Positions 44,892 through 53,555 of a stretch of DNA of 64,000 nucleotides are shown in pieces; position 1 is the first letter of the stretch; every line of letters starts with the position of its first letter. Made by a program: the position numbers and the translations under genes. Location: assembly GCF_025567525.1 (NCBI RefSeq), contig NZ_JAOQJY010000020.1, positions 4,537 to 68,536 on the forward strand. The letters are read 5' to 3'. The notes beneath the pieces were generated by a model that was not told where the DNA came from, did no database searches, and saw only the letters and a list, made by a program, of their open reading frames with translations. This DNA is from Gallintestinimicrobium propionicum. Its GTDB lineage: Bacteria > Bacillota > Clostridia > Lachnospirales > Lachnospiraceae.

Positions 44892-44985
44892 TTTCATAGG
44901 AAAATGCGTCCTATGAAATAAAAACGCTCCGCGAGGATGCATAAGCGGTGGAATGGATTCTGCCGCTTATGCGACCCATCGCAGG
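44890..44985 (+). repeat. Hairpin-headed intergenic repeat, copy B
   Basis: Stem TATTTCATAGGA / TCCTATGAAATA, then ACGCTCCGCGAGGATGCA, GCGGTGGAATGGA, TGCCGCTTATGCGACCCATCG and CAGGC, matching copy A (14783-14885) block by block. Again just after a terminator. Confidence 0.6.
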
Positions 44986-45053
44986 CTGGTACCTTTTTAT
45001 AAAAAAAGGGCAGAAAAACCCGGAAAAACTGGTGTTTTTTTGCCTCAAAATGG

Positions 45054-45082
45054 TTGCAAGTATTGAATTTTCATGCTACAAT
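45054..45082 (+). promoter_or_regulatory. Promoter of rpmJ-rpsM-rpsK-rpsD-rpoA-rplQ
   Basis: TTGCAA (45054-45059), 17-base spacer, TACAAT (45077-45082). Confidence 0.7.
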
Positions 45083-45194
45083 AGGTAACGGTCTTTTTGG
45101 AAGGAGGTCGGTCAGAACGCTTCGAAAAGGCGATCTGATCAGGATTCTTGCCGGATTCCGCGGGTGCGGAGGACGGTAGAAATGGAGGTTAAGA

Positions 45195-45308
45195 ATGAAA
45201 GTAAGAGCATCCGTAAAACCGATTTGCGAAAAGTGCAAAGTCATCAAAAGGAAAGGTTCCATCAGAATTATCTGTGAGAACCCCAAGCACAAACAGAGAC
45301 AGGGTTGA
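45195..45308 (+). CDS. rpmJ: 50S ribosomal protein L36
   Basis: 37 residues, MKVRASVKPICEKCKVIKRK onward. Zinc ligands C11, C14, C27 and H32 are all present. GGAGG lies 6-7 bases before the ATG. It is easily missed because of its size. Confidence 0.95.
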   Translation: MKVRASVKPICEKCKVIKRKGSIRIICENPKHKQRQG

Positions 45309-45682
45309 GTAGTTCTTTCTAATTTAATTAATTGGAAGAAAGCGATTTACCCCGTCGCATCTAAGACGGCTGGCAGCGGATTGTTACTAAGGTCCGCTTG
45401 AAAATAATTGAACGTAGTAGAGCACATTTATTACGGGAGATTACTTTTTGATACCGAAAAGAGACCTTTATCCAAGGGTCGGGAACGACTGTGTGAAGAA
45501 ACAGAATGTGTAAAGCACATCGTTTCCGCACGGAGCAATCTGTGAGAGAGTATCGGAAAGACCGGTTTACCGGTTGGGTACATGGTACCCCAGTCAATTA
45601 GTAACTATTATTTGAAGACGCACAGGAAAGAGTTGACCTGTGCAGCTGTGCGCATTGCGCACACAGAATGGAGGAAATGTAA
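45309..45682 (+). promoter_or_regulatory. 374-base structured region between rpmJ and rpsM
   Basis: No gene. Visible helices: AGCGGA / TCCGCT (45374 on), GACCGGTTTACCGGTT, GGGTAC ATG GTACCC (45578-45592), CACAGG / CCTGTG (45619-45640), and TGTGCGC ATT GCGCACA just before the ribosome binding site of rpsM. A leader controlling the alpha operon is an inference. Confidence 0.45.
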
Positions 45683-46051
45683 ATGGCTCGTATTGCAGGT
45701 ATTGACTTACCCAGAGAAAAACGTGTTGAGATCGGCCTGACCTACATTTACGGTATCGGCAGACCCAGCGCAACAAAGATTTTAGCTCAGGCAGGTGTTA
45801 ATCCCGACACTCGCTGCAGAGACCTGACAGACGATGAGGTTAAGAAGATCAGCGAAGTGATCGACGAAACCATGACTGTTGAAGGTGATCTGAGAAGAGA
45901 GATCGCGCTGAACATCAAGAGACTGCAGGAAATCGGCTGCTACAGAGGCATCCGTCATCGTAAAGGCCTTCCGGTTCGTGGTCAGAAGACAAAGACCAAC
46001 GCAAGAACAAGAAAAGGTCCTAAGAGAACTGTTGCAAACAAGAAAAAATAA
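45683..46051 (+). CDS. rpsM: 30S ribosomal protein S13
   Basis: 122 residues, MARIAGIDLPREKRVEIGLT, and the C-terminal RTKTNARTRKGPKR-type tail. Contacts the P-site tRNA and bridge B1. Confidence 0.97.
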   Translation: MARIAGIDLPREKRVEIGLTYIYGIGRPSATKILAQAGVNPDTRCRDLTDDEVKKISEVIDETMTVEGDLRREIALNIKRLQEIGCYRGIRHRKGLPVRGQKTKTNARTRKGPKRTVANKKK

Positions 46052-46080
46052 TTCAAACAAGGGAAAGTAGGTTAGTTTAA

Positions 46081-46479
46081 ATGGCAAACAAGAAAGTTAC
46101 CAAAAAAGTGACAAAAAAGCGTGTCAAGAAAAACGTTGAACACGGACAGGCACATATTCAGTCTTCTTTCAATAACACAATCGTTACTCTGACAGATGCT
46201 GAAGGTAATGCTTTAAGCTGGGCTTCTGCCGGCGGTCTGGGATTTAAGGGTTCAAGGAAATCTACTCCGTATGCAGCGCAGATGGCTGCAGAAACAGCTA
46301 CAAAGGCAGCGTTAATCCATGGATTAAAGACCGTAGATGTTTTTGTAAAGGGACCGGGTTCAGGCCGTGAGGCTGCAATCCGTGCGCTGTCCGCATGCGG
46401 TCTGGATGTAGTCAGCATCAAGGATGTGACTCCTGTTCCGCATAACGGCTGCCGCCCGCCCAAGCGTCGTCGCGTTTAA
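46081..46479 (+). CDS. rpsK: 30S ribosomal protein S11
   Basis: 132 residues. GQAHIQSSFNNTIVTLTD and VTPVPHNGCRPPKRRRV. The ribosome binding site is weak (GAAAGTAGG), so translation may depend on coupling with rpsM. A basic repetitive start (KKVTKKVTKKRVKK). Confidence 0.97.
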   Translation: MANKKVTKKVTKKRVKKNVEHGQAHIQSSFNNTIVTLTDAEGNALSWASAGGLGFKGSRKSTPYAAQMAAETATKAALIHGLKTVDVFVKGPGSGREAAIRALSACGLDVVSIKDVTPVPHNGCRPPKRRRV

Positions 46480-46628
46480 TCGACGCTTTGCAGAATCTGA
46501 CCGGGAAGCTCCCGGTTTCAGATGGCTGCTGCATATTCCCATCGTTGGAATAGACACAAATCAGAAGTAGGTTGGATGAAGACACGGCAGAAGCCGTGCT
46601 GTAAACAATAATCAGGAGGATTATAAAA
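46480..46628 (+). promoter_or_regulatory. rpsK-rpsD spacer with hairpins
   Basis: ATCTGA-CCGGGA AGC TCCCGG-TTTCAGAT forms a 12-bp hairpin (46496-46524), and CACGGC AGAA GCCGTG (46583-46598) a second one. S4 autoregulation is a possibility by position only. Confidence 0.4.
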
Positions 46629-47219
46629 ATGGCAGTAAATAGAGTCCCTGTTTTAAAGAGATGCAGATCCCTTGGACTGGAGCCCGCATACCTGGGTTAT
46701 GATAAGAAATCTAACAGAACCGCCAGAACAGGCAAGAAGATGAGTGAGTACGGTCTGCAGCTGAGAGAGAAGCAGAAAGCAAAATTCATCTACGGCGTTC
46801 TGGAAAAGCCTTTCCGTAACTACTACAAGAAGGCAGACAGAATGAAAGGCATGACTGGTGAAAACCTGATGACCATGCTTGAGGCTAGACTGGACAGCGT
46901 TGTTTTCCGTATGGGCTTTGCAAGAACCAGAAGAGAAGCAAGACAGGTTGTTGACCACAAGCACATTCTGGTAAATGGCAAGTGCGTAAACATTCCTTCT
47001 TACCAGGTAAAGGCTGGTGACGTGATCGAAGTGAAGGAAAGCGCTAAGACCATGCAGAGATACAAGGACATCCTTGAGGTAACTGCAGGCAGACTGACTC
47101 CCGAATGGATGGATGTAGAAAAAGAAGCATTCAAGGGCACTGTTAAGCAGCTTCCTACCCGTGAAATGATCGATGTTCCGGTAGACGAGATGCTTATCGT
47201 CGAGTTGTACTCCAAATAA
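46629..47219 (+). CDS. rpsD: 30S ribosomal protein S4
   Basis: 196 residues. MAVNRVPVLKRCRSLGLEPA, the S4 RNA-binding domain with RLDSVVFRMGFARTRREARQ and VNHK-like loop DHKHILVNGK. No zinc cysteines at the N-terminus. A key early assembly protein; S4 represses the alpha operon in E. coli. Confidence 0.97.
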   Translation: MAVNRVPVLKRCRSLGLEPAYLGYDKKSNRTARTGKKMSEYGLQLREKQKAKFIYGVLEKPFRNYYKKADRMKGMTGENLMTMLEARLDSVVFRMGFARTRREARQVVDHKHILVNGKCVNIPSYQVKAGDVIEVKESAKTMQRYKDILEVTAGRLTPEWMDVEKEAFKGTVKQLPTREMIDVPVDEMLIVELYSK

Positions 47220-47269
47220 TTAGAAGATAACTGTCCATCTCAGATTGTTCATAAAGGAGGGTATTTACA

Positions 47270-48229
47270 GTGTTTGATTTTGAAAGACCCAATATTGAGG
47301 TTGCCGAAATTTCCGAAGATAAGAAGTATGGCAAGTTCGTGGTGGAGCCTCTGGAAAGAGGATATGGAATTACCCTGGGCAATTCGCTGAGAAGAATCAT
47401 GTTGTCTTCCTTACCCGGTGCAGCAGTTAGCCAGGTGAAAATCGAAGGCGTGCTGCACGAGTTCAGTTCCATTCCCGGCGTGAAGGAAGATGTAACTGAG
47501 ATCATCATGAATATCAAGTGTCTTGCAATCAAGAACAGCAGCGAGACCAATGAGCCTAAGACCGCATACATTGAGTTTGAGGGCGAAGGCGTGGTACACG
47601 CTTCCGATATTCAGGCTGATCAGGATATCGAAATTCTGAATCCGGATCTTGTCATCGCTCATTTGAGCGGTGGCAAGGACTGCAAGCTTTACATGGAGCT
47701 GACAATCACCAAGGGCAGAGGATATGTAAGTGCTGACAAGAACAAGAGCGATGATCTTCCGATCGGTGTTATCGCTGTTGATTCCATTTACACTCCCGTT
47801 GAGAGAGTAAATATGGCAGTACAGAATACCCGTGTCGGTCAGGTGACAGACTATGATAAGCTGACCCTGGATGTTTATACGAACGGCACACTGGCTCCCG
47901 ATGAGGCTGTCAGTCTGGCTGCGAAGGTACTCAGCGAGCACCTGAGCCTGTTCATCGATCTTTCGGAGAATGCCAAGACCGCAGAGGTTATGGTAGAGAA
48001 GGAAGATGACGAGAAGGAAAAGGTATTGGAGATGAGCATCGATGAGCTTGAGCTCTCTGTTCGTTCTTACAACTGCCTGAAGCGTGCTGGTATCAACACG
48101 GTTGAAGAGCTGATCAATAAGACCCCGGAAGACATGATGAAGGTTCGTAATCTGGGCCGCAAATCTCTCGAAGAAGTACAGGCAAAAATCAGCGAGCTGG
48201 GTTTCCATTTCAGACCCAGTGAGGAGTAA
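47270..48229 (+). CDS. rpoA: DNA-directed RNA polymerase subunit alpha
   Basis: 319 residues with GTG start behind AAAGGAGGG. The N-terminal dimer domain (1-235, GNSLRRIMLSSLPGAA) and the C-terminal domain (about 250-310, LSVRSYNCLKRAGINTVEEL), which contacts UP elements and activators. Confidence 0.97.
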   Translation: MFDFERPNIEVAEISEDKKYGKFVVEPLERGYGITLGNSLRRIMLSSLPGAAVSQVKIEGVLHEFSSIPGVKEDVTEIIMNIKCLAIKNSSETNEPKTAYIEFEGEGVVHASDIQADQDIEILNPDLVIAHLSGGKDCKLYMELTITKGRGYVSADKNKSDDLPIGVIAVDSIYTPVERVNMAVQNTRVGQVTDYDKLTLDVYTNGTLAPDEAVSLAAKVLSEHLSLFIDLSENAKTAEVMVEKEDDEKEKVLEMSIDELELSVRSYNCLKRAGINTVEELINKTPEDMMKVRNLGRKSLEEVQAKISELGFHFRPSEE

Positions 48230-48434
48230 GGCAAATTCAGAAATGGGTTTGTGCAGCCGGTGAACACCGGTTGGCTCTAAAAGTTATATCGCATTTTATA
48301 AATGGGAAAGTTCGGTCGGCGGTAAGTCCAAAAGGCACGTCCGGTCGCAAAACATGATTGGCGTAAACAAACATTCGGTGAGTAAGACCAAAGGGCATGG
48401 CCGGATGTACCAGGATTGAAAGGAAAATAATACA
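48230..48434 (+). repeat. rpoA-rplQ spacer with two tandem related motifs
   Basis: Unit 1 (48311-48346): TTCGGT, GTAAGTCCAAAAGGCACGTC, CGG. Unit 2 (48374-48407): TTCGGT, GTAAGACCAAAGGGCATGGC, CGG. About 28 of 34 aligned bases agree. In unit 2 CATTCGG pairs with CCGGATG. Upstream, GCCGGTGAACACCGGTTGGC is another dyad. No terminator and no gene. Confidence 0.65.
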
Positions 48435-48971
48435 ATGGCAAAGTATAGAAAATTAGGCAGAACATCTGATCAGAGAAAGGCTCTGTTAAGAAGCCAGGTA
48501 ACCAGCCTGCTGTACAGAGGTAAAATCGTTACCACTGAAGCTAAGGCAAAAGAAATCCGTAAGATCGCTGAGGGCATCATTGCGCTGGGCATCAAGGAGA
48601 AAGATAACTTCGATACCGTTACTGTTACTGCTAAGGTTGCCCGCAAGGACAAAGACGGCAAGAGAGTAAAAGAAGTTGTAGATGGCAAGAAGGTTACCGT
48701 TTACGATGAAGTTCAGAAGGAGATCAAGAAAGATCAGCCTTCCAGACTGCATGCAAGACGTCAGATGCTGAAAGTATTCTATCCTGTTACTGAGGTTCCT
48801 GCCGCAGCAGCTGGTAAGAAGAAAAACACCAAGAAGATCGATATGCCTGCAAAGGTATTTGATGAAATCGCTCCCAAGTACGCAGACCGTAAGGGTGGTT
48901 ACACCAGAATCGTTAAGATCGGCCAGCGTAAGGGCGATGGTGCAATGGAAGTTGTACTGGAGCTGATCTAA
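48435..48971 (+). CDS. rplQ: 50S ribosomal protein L17 (long form)
   Basis: 178 residues, compared with about 120-127 in E. coli and Bacillus. The start MAKYRKLGRTSDQRKALLRS and the end GGYTRIVKIGQRKGDGAMEV are conserved; the extra ~55 residues lie between them (about 65-145; DKDGKRVKEVVDGKKVTVYD and the Ala/Lys-rich AAAAGKKKNTKK). It ends the cluster. The long form is, to my knowledge, usual in Lachnospiraceae. Confidence 0.93.
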   Translation: MAKYRKLGRTSDQRKALLRSQVTSLLYRGKIVTTEAKAKEIRKIAEGIIALGIKEKDNFDTVTVTAKVARKDKDGKRVKEVVDGKKVTVYDEVQKEIKKDQPSRLHARRQMLKVFYPVTEVPAAAAGKKKNTKKIDMPAKVFDEIAPKYADRKGGYTRIVKIGQRKGDGAMEVVLELI

Positions 48972-49073
48972 TCAGAGATTTTCAAATTAAATAATGGTAT
49001 GTTTTCCAATCGGAGAGCAAATCATTCTGAAGAAATGGAGAGCCGGATAAGACGGCGGACTGAAAATGTCTGT

Positions 49074-49367
49074 NNNNNNNNNNNNNNNNNNNNNNNNNNN
49101 NNNNNNNNNNNNNNNNNNNNNNNNNNNNNNNNNNNNNNNNNNNNNNNNNNNNNNNNNNNNNNNNNNNNNNNNNNNNNNNNNNNNNNNNNNNNNNNNNNNN
49201 NNNNNNNNNNNNNNNNNNNNNNNNNNNNNNNNNNNNNNNNNNNNNNNNNNNNNNNNNNNNNNNNNNNNNNNNNNNNNNNNNNNNNNNNNNNNNNNNNNNN
49301 NNNNNNNNNNNNNNNNNNNNNNNNNNNNNNNNNNNNNNNNNNNNNNNNNNNNNNNNNNNNNNNNNNN
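49074..49367. other. Assembly gap (294 N)
   Basis: Sequence unknown. It hides the end of the MATE gene. The 100 bases between the rplQ stop and the gap cannot be assigned. Confidence 1.
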
Positions 49368-50634
49368 CGTAAAAGCACATCCTTGCAGCGAAAAAGAGGG
49401 GAAGCAGACAGGTCGCTGCAAAATACTCGCTTTTCCGCAGCAGGGATAAAAACAGGGACAGCTTTGTCAGGCTCATGGCAGTCAGGGCATCCACAAAGAC
49501 ATACTGGAAGCTCAGAGGGATAACGCCGAGGGTAAAGACCTGAATGCCCCAGACAGAAAGAGATGAGTATTCCGGGTTTTGGGTGAAAATTCGGACAAAA
49601 TACTGCGGAACAAAACGGGACAGCAGGAACATAAACGTTGTAAAACCGATGCATAAAAGCAGGACGCAAAGTACAATTTTGCGGATGCGCTCAACCTTTC
49701 CGGCACCCATGTTGAAGCTGATGAGGGGCTGGGAGCCTCCGGTGATGCCGAGCATCGGCGAGGTGATGAGCAGCATGTAGCTCTGTACGATGGTTGCGCA
49801 GGTGATGAGAGTGTCTCCGTATTCCGGACCGCCAAAATGCTGCAGGACTGCATTTAGGGCAATGATGATCATGCTGTCGGTTGCAAGAATTAAAAAGGGA
49901 GAAAAGCCCATTTTCAGGATGCGTACTGCGGTAGAACGCCGGATCGGTGCCAGTGTCAGGGGAATGGGCATTTTTTTCTGCTTCAGTGTCAGCAGGACAA
50001 AAACACAGGAAGACAACTGCGCGAGGACGGTAGCGAGGGCAGCACCTGCAATATTCATATGCAGCAGAAAGATAAATACGGGATCCAGTACGATGTTGAC
50101 AACCGCACCGATCAAGGTTGTTGCCATCCCAAGCCCCGGATATCCCTGCGCGGTGATGAAATAGTTCATGCCCATGGACAGCAGGGCGAAGAACGTGCCG
50201 AGTGTATAAATCGTCATGTAGGTATTGGCGTAGGGAAATGTTGTTTGGCTTGCGCCGAACCATTGAAGAAGCGGAGCTTTCAACAAAAGAAACAAAATGG
50301 TAAGCGCAGCGGAAAAAACGAGCAGCATGGAAAAGCTTGTACCAAGGAGATTTTTTGCTTTTTCCTGATCCTTTGCTCCGAGACGCATCGAAAACAGGAC
50401 GGAGCCTCCGATACCGATCAGTGTTGCAAAAGAAGAAAGCAGCGTGATGACGGGCGCGCAGATGCCGGCGCCTGCCAGGGAAACATCTCCGATCTGCGGG
50501 ATATTTCCGATATAAATGCGATCAACGATGCTGTAAAGAACGTTGACAAACTGCGCGAACATAAAGGGGATCGAGGTTCGCAGAACCAATCCCGGTACAG
50601 AGTCGTTTCCGAAATCATTAGAGTGTTTTTTCAT
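49368..50634 (-). CDS. MATE family efflux transporter, 3' end lost in the gap
   Basis: About 422 residues visible, starting MKKHSNDFGNDSVPGLVLRT. MepA-like MATE: VLYSIVDRIYIGNIP, LGLGMATTLIGAVVNIVLDP-type segments, and GGSQPLISFNMGAGKVERIR at the start of the second half. Roughly eleven of twelve helices are seen. Some 30-40 residues should follow and must lie in the gap; the open frame that continues to 48982 beyond the gap does not look like a MATE C-terminus. Substrate unknown. Confidence 0.85.
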
Positions 50635-50794
50635 AAGAATGCTTCAATCCTATATAAAAGTGTTTATGCGGACGGGTGTATTTTGCCGGAAATGAAGAAA
50701 ATTTCAACAAGGATCATGCCGATGGTGTTGGTTGAAAACCCGGTACGCAGGATGATTATACAGCAGGCATAAAAAAGCCGCAACAGGATTGTCC

Positions 50795-50823
50795 TTGCCA
50801 TTCAGGAGGTGTGCTGTTAAAAT
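50795..50823 (+). promoter_or_regulatory. Promoter of ecfA1-ecfA2-ecfT-truA
   Basis: TTGCCA (50795-50800), 17-base spacer, TAAAAT (50818-50823). It gives a leader of about 160 bases that contains the shared leader element. Confidence 0.55.
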
Positions 50824-50889
50824 GGAACAGGATTGACCCCGATTTTTCTGGAAACATTGAAACAGCAGGCATTTGTGCAGACGGGAAGA

Positions 50890-50993
50890 AGCTTGAAAAA
50901 TAAAATTTTTCAAGCTCGAGATTTGTATCTGCGTGCACTTGACACAAACTCGGCATGCGCAAAAAGCGTGCTCAGAAATGAGAGGAAAACATG
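50890..50993 (+). repeat. Shared structured leader, copy B (ecfA1)
   Basis: Stem GCTTGAAAAAT AAA ATTTTTCAAGC, then CGAGATTTGTATC / GACACAAACTCG, then GCATGCGC AAAAA GCGTGC, then CAGAAATGAGAGGAAAACATG. Compared with copy A the first stem carries a compensated change (C-G here, A-T there). Confidence 0.75.
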
Positions 50994-51890
50994 AGCATTA
51001 TAAAGACGAAACATTTAAGTTATCATTATATCCGTCACGATGAGGAAGGCAATGTGGAGGGAGAGGTTCCAGCGGTAAAGGATGTAAATCTTTCGGTGGA
51101 GCCGGGCGAATTTATTGCGATCCTGGGACATAACGGTTCCGGCAAGTCGACGCTGGCGAAGCATTTTAATGCGCTTTTGCTGCCGTCGGAGGGCTGTATT
51201 GTTGTGGATGGCATGGATACGGCAGATGAGAACCATACCTGGGATGTGCGCAGCACTGCCGGGATGGTATTTCAGAATCCGGACAACCAGATCATCGGGC
51301 AGGTCGTGGAGGAGGATGTTGGCTTCGGACCGGAAAACCTCGGTGTGCCGACAAAGGAAATCTGGGAACGAGTGGAGGAAAGCTTAAAAGCAGTCGGAAT
51401 GTATGAATATCGAAAATATTCTCCGAACAAGCTTTCCGGCGGACAGAAGCAGCGCGTTTCCATCGCAGGCGTGCTTGCGATGCATCCGAAATGTATTGTG
51501 CTGGACGAGCCGACGGCAATGCTGGATCCCAACGGGCGCAAAGATGTCATAAGGGCGGCTCGTGCACTGAATGACGTGGAAAATGTCACGATTATCCTGA
51601 TTACCCATTATATGGAAGAGGTTATTTATGCCGACCGGGTGTTTGTAATGGATGAAGGCAAGGTTGTGATGCAGGGAACGCCGCGGGAGATCTTTTCCCA
51701 GGTGGAACGGTTGAAGCATTTGCGTCTGGATGTACCGCAGGTTACATTGCTCGCCTATGAGCTGCAAAAGAGCGGACTGAAGCTGCCGGATGGCATTCTG
51801 ACAGCACAGGAGCTGACGGAGGAGTTAAAAAAGCTGTGTACAGGCAGTAAAACAGGCGTATCGGATAACAGACAAATGCCTGTAAAGTGA
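50991..51890 (+). CDS. ecfA1: Energy-coupling factor transporter ATPase EcfA1
   Basis: 299 residues. Walker A GHNGSGKST (about 45-53), Q-loop VFQNPDNQI, signature LSGGQKQR, Walker B CIVLDEPTAMLD, and switch His in LITHYMEE. With EcfA2 and EcfT it powers substrate-specific S components for vitamins and trace compounds, encoded elsewhere. In clostridia the set lies next to rplQ and truA, as here. Confidence 0.93.
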   Translation: MSIIKTKHLSYHYIRHDEEGNVEGEVPAVKDVNLSVEPGEFIAILGHNGSGKSTLAKHFNALLLPSEGCIVVDGMDTADENHTWDVRSTAGMVFQNPDNQIIGQVVEEDVGFGPENLGVPTKEIWERVEESLKAVGMYEYRKYSPNKLSGGQKQRVSIAGVLAMHPKCIVLDEPTAMLDPNGRKDVIRAARALNDVENVTIILITHYMEEVIYADRVFVMDEGKVVMQGTPREIFSQVERLKHLRLDVPQVTLLAYELQKSGLKLPDGILTAQELTEELKKLCTGSKTGVSDNRQMPVK

Positions 51891-51897
51891 GGAAACA

Positions 51898-52755
51898 ATG
51901 GGATTAAAACTGGAGCATGTAAGTTATTTATATGGAACGGATACGGAGCTTTTGGTGCGTGCACTGGATGATGTGAATCTGGAAATTCCGGACGGTCAGT
52001 TTATCGGACTGATCGGCCATACCGGTTCCGGAAAATCGACGCTGGTGCAGCATCTGAACGGGCTTTTAAAGCCGTCAGAGGGAACGATTCTTTTTAACGG
52101 TGAAAATATCTGGGCTCAGGATTATTCGAGAAAGACGCTGCGCAGCAAGGTCGGGCTGGTTTTTCAGTATCCGGAGCATCAGCTGTTTGAAACGGATGTA
52201 TTTGCGGATGTCTGCTATGGCCCCAAAAACCTCGGGTTGGAGCAGGGGGAGATCGAGCGGCGTGCAAAAAAGGCACTGGAGCTGGTGGGTTTTCCGGAAG
52301 AATTTTTCGGACAGTCCCCGTTTGAGCTTTCCGGCGGACAAAAACGGAGAGTGGCAATTGCAGGTGTGCTTGCAATGGAGCCGGATATTTTGGTGCTGGA
52401 TGAGCCGACAGCAGGACTTGATCCGAAGGGCAGGGACGAAATATTAGGGCAAATTTCTCATTTGCAGAAGGAAACAGGCATCAGCGTGGTGCTGGTTTCC
52501 CACAGCATGGAAGATGTGGCGAATTATGTGGAGCGCATTATTGTGATGAACAAGGGAAAGGTGATGTTCGATGACGTACCGCACCGGGTTTTTTCCCATG
52601 TAAAGGAGCTGGAGGCAGTCGGACTTGCCGCACCGCAGGTGACCTATATTCTGCACCAGCTAAAGGACAATGGCTTTGACGTGGATCCTTCTGCGACAAC
52701 GATTGAGGAAGCAAAGGAGACGATTCTGCAGGCAGTGAGGAAGAACAGCAAATGA
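51898..52755 (+). CDS. ecfA2: Energy-coupling factor transporter ATPase EcfA2
   Basis: 285 residues. Walker A GHTGSGKST, Q-loop VFQYPEHQLF, signature LSGGQKRR, Walker B ILVLDEPTAGLD, switch VSHSMEDV. Starts 7 bases after ecfA1; four-base overlap (ATGA) with ecfT. Confidence 0.93.
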   Translation: MGLKLEHVSYLYGTDTELLVRALDDVNLEIPDGQFIGLIGHTGSGKSTLVQHLNGLLKPSEGTILFNGENIWAQDYSRKTLRSKVGLVFQYPEHQLFETDVFADVCYGPKNLGLEQGEIERRAKKALELVGFPEEFFGQSPFELSGGQKRRVAIAGVLAMEPDILVLDEPTAGLDPKGRDEILGQISHLQKETGISVVLVSHSMEDVANYVERIIVMNKGKVMFDDVPHRVFSHVKELEAVGLAAPQVTYILHQLKDNGFDVDPSATTIEEAKETILQAVRKNSK

Positions 52756-53555
52756 TTAGGGATATTACACTTGGACAATATTATCAGACGGATTCCGTGC
52801 TGCATAGGCTGGACTGTCGGGTAAAGCTTGTAGGGACGCTTGCATTTATCATTTCCCTGTTCGTCGTGAATAACGTATGGGGATATCTGCTGGCGGCAAT
52901 GTTTCTGGCACTGTGCATTCGGTTATCGAATGTGCCCTTTAAATTCATGGTAAAAGGTATGAAATCAATCGTATTTCTGATGCTTTTTGCGGTTGTGTTT
53001 AACCTTTTTCTGACTCCCGGAACTCCGGCTGTGACGATCTGGAAGTTGAAAATCACATGGGAAGGCATTGAGATGGCATCCAAGATGGCAGTTCGTCTGG
53101 TAATGCTGATCATCGGTTCATCGCTGATGACCCTGACAACTACGCCGAATCATCTGACGGACGGCCTGGAAAGCCTGTTGAATCCGCTTAAAAAGCTTAA
53201 GGTGCCGGTGCACGAGGTTTCCATGATGATGTCCATCGCGCTGCGCTTTATCCCGATTTTGCTGGAAGAGACAGACAAGATCATGAAAGCACAGATCGCG
53301 AGAGGCGCGGATTTTGAAAATGGAAGTCTGATCCAGCGGGCAAAGGCGATGGTTCCTTTGTTAGTGCCGCTGTTTATCGCTGCGTTTCGGCGTGCAAATG
53401 ACCTTGCCATGGCGATGGAAGCCAGATGCTACCGCGGCGGCGAGGGGAGGACAAAGATGAAGCCGCTCGTTTATCGAAAGCAGGACTATATGGGCTATGG
53501 AGTTCTGGTTGCCTATCTGGTGGCAGCGGTTCTGATCGGGAGGGTGCTTCTGTAA
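52752..53555 (+). CDS. ecfT: Energy-coupling factor transporter transmembrane protein EcfT
   Basis: 267 residues with five to six hydrophobic segments (MIRDITLGQYYQTDSVLHRL at the start). The two coupling-helix motifs are AQIARGADF and MEARCYRGG. Couples the ATPases to S components. The stop overlaps the truA ATG (TAATG). Confidence 0.92.
   Translation: MIRDITLGQYYQTDSVLHRLDCRVKLVGTLAFIISLFVVNNVWGYLLAAMFLALCIRLSNVPFKFMVKGMKSIVFLMLFAVVFNLFLTPGTPAVTIWKLKITWEGIEMASKMAVRLVMLIIGSSLMTLTTTPNHLTDGLESLLNPLKKLKVPVHEVSMMMSIALRFIPILLEETDKIMKAQIARGADFENGSLIQRAKAMVPLLVPLFIAAFRRANDLAMAMEARCYRGGEGRTKMKPLVYRKQDYMGYGVLVAYLVAAVLIGRVLL

Noticed and set aside
48311..48407. Tandem motif as a guanidine-II (mini-ykkC) riboswitch
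   Set aside because: Two similar units are present, but the ACGR loop on short stems is not found in both, and the downstream gene is ribosomal.
48982..49073. C-terminal end of the MATE transporter on the near side of the gap
   Set aside because: The residues after the gap (for example RHFQSAVLSGSPF) are not like a MATE C-terminus, and the visible part plus gap would be about 100 residues too long.
50635..50990. Short reading frames in the MATE-ecfA1 spacer
   Set aside because: No conserved residues or ribosome binding sites; the region holds the promoter and the shared leader.
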